Positions 63,769-64,000 of a stretch of DNA of 64,000 nt are shown here, piece after piece. Every line of letters starts with the position of its first letter. Positions within the stretch are counted from its first letter, which is position 1. Origin of the DNA: Methanobacteriota archaeon (GTDB taxonomy: Archaea > Thermoplasmatota > E2 > DHVEG-1). The translations under genes were made by a program, and so were the position numbers. The notes beneath the pieces are model-generated. The model searched no databases and was not told where the DNA came from. It saw only the letters and a list, made by a program, of their open reading frames with translations. Location: the NCBI GenBank assembly GCA_903877165.1, contig CAIRCU010000015.1:43203-107202 (forward strand), read 5' to 3'.

Positions 63769-64000
63769 TCACGGTGGCAACTTCGTCTGATCGGCAGCCT
63801 TGGAGGTCTGTTCTTCGATATCCAGCTCGTATTCATCGATCTCATGCAGCTCCTTGATGTAGTGGTAGCTGATGGCGCCGATGAACGCGATGAGGACGCC
63901 GACGGCGACGTACCCGATGAAGCTCTGCGTCAGAAACGGGGTGATAGAAAATTCTCCTTCCGTGACGTACTTCAGGATCGACGTCTTCAATGCATCGAAG
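63769..64000 (-). CDS. C-terminal part of a membrane protein, start outside the window
   Basis: The frame is open to the right edge of the window, so the N-terminus is missing; the TTG at 63990 is probably not the start because the reading continues upstream (FDALKTSI). The visible 76 residues include one membrane helix (IGYVAVGVLIAFIGAISYHY) and an acidic tail (KELHEIDEYELDIEEQ). It lies 38 bases from the M50 gene on the same strand. The family is not recognised. Confidence 0.6.
   Translation of the reverse strand, partial: FDALKTSILKYVTEGEFSITPFLTQSFIGYVAVGVLIAFIGAISYHYIKELHEIDEYELDIEEQTSKAADQTKLPP

Noticed and set aside
1..64000. CRISPR arrays, transposases and toxin-antitoxin pairs
   Set aside because: No regularly spaced repeats, no transposase or integrase motifs and no recognisable toxin family were seen.

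Overview
This window is a piece of an archaeal chromosome. The evidence is the set of information-processing genes: aIF5B, RNA polymerase subunits F (Rpo4) and L (Rpo11), ribosomal proteins L21e and L10e, the exosome subunit Csl4, KEOPS proteins Kae1 and Bud32, Hef, Pus10, UPF0147 and DUF655. TATA-like boxes lie 25-40 bases upstream of many starts. Secreted C25 and M28 peptidases, many PKD/Ig-type surface proteins, a CoA-linked organic acid module and the rpl21e-rpoF-DUF655-ksgA order suggest a peptide-fermenting euryarchaeon, perhaps a Thermoplasmatota lineage of the Marine Benthic Group D kind. That placement is inference. No methanogenesis or rRNA genes are present.

Layout. 1-1536: 3' part of a C25 (gingipain-type) peptidase. 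1557-5071 (minus): cobalamin adenosyltransferase, the two subunits of a B12-dependent acyl-CoA mutase, and its MeaB GTPase chaperone. 5287-11851 (plus): acyl-CoA dehydrogenase, acyl-CoA synthetase, EtfB, EtfA, a DUF6125-like protein and a 4-hydroxybutyryl-CoA dehydratase-family protein. The mutase carries the residue pair of isobutyryl-CoA mutase rather than methylmalonyl-CoA mutase. The two divergent blocks may therefore feed branched or 4-hydroxy acids from amino acids into crotonyl-CoA. 11935-17665: large secreted proteins and tRNA-Pro. 17846-34881: mostly housekeeping genes (NDK, aIF5B, HxlB, endonuclease IV-like protein, Hef, KsgA, RpoF, L21e, Pus10, m5C methyltransferase, Nudix) plus a small redox operon (glutaredoxin-like protein and an FTR-rubredoxin fusion).

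34925-43009: M28 peptidase, two secreted beta-propeller/PKD proteins, tRNA-His and tRNA-Leu, a DUF3795 protein and an exported tandem nitroreductase-like protein. 43045-47044: ABC-2 transporter, then RdgB-Bud32-Kae1. 47100-53220: two PKD surface proteins and IleS. 53316-57595: an AT-rich island bounded by identical 18-bp direct repeats, with two lipoprotein glycosidases and small proteins. 57936-58493: small zinc and basic proteins. 58766-64000: TruD-RpoL-Csl4, L10e, an S2P-type membrane protease and the tail of a membrane protein.

Most notable points: at least two genes appear to start at ATT behind good Shine-Dalgarno sites; one of them, the glutaredoxin-like gene, has no usable ATG/GTG/TTG. 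Recurrent C-terminal domains on exported proteins look like candidate sorting or anchoring modules. The dehydratase has altered Fe-S ligands, and the mutase has isobutyryl-type specificity residues.
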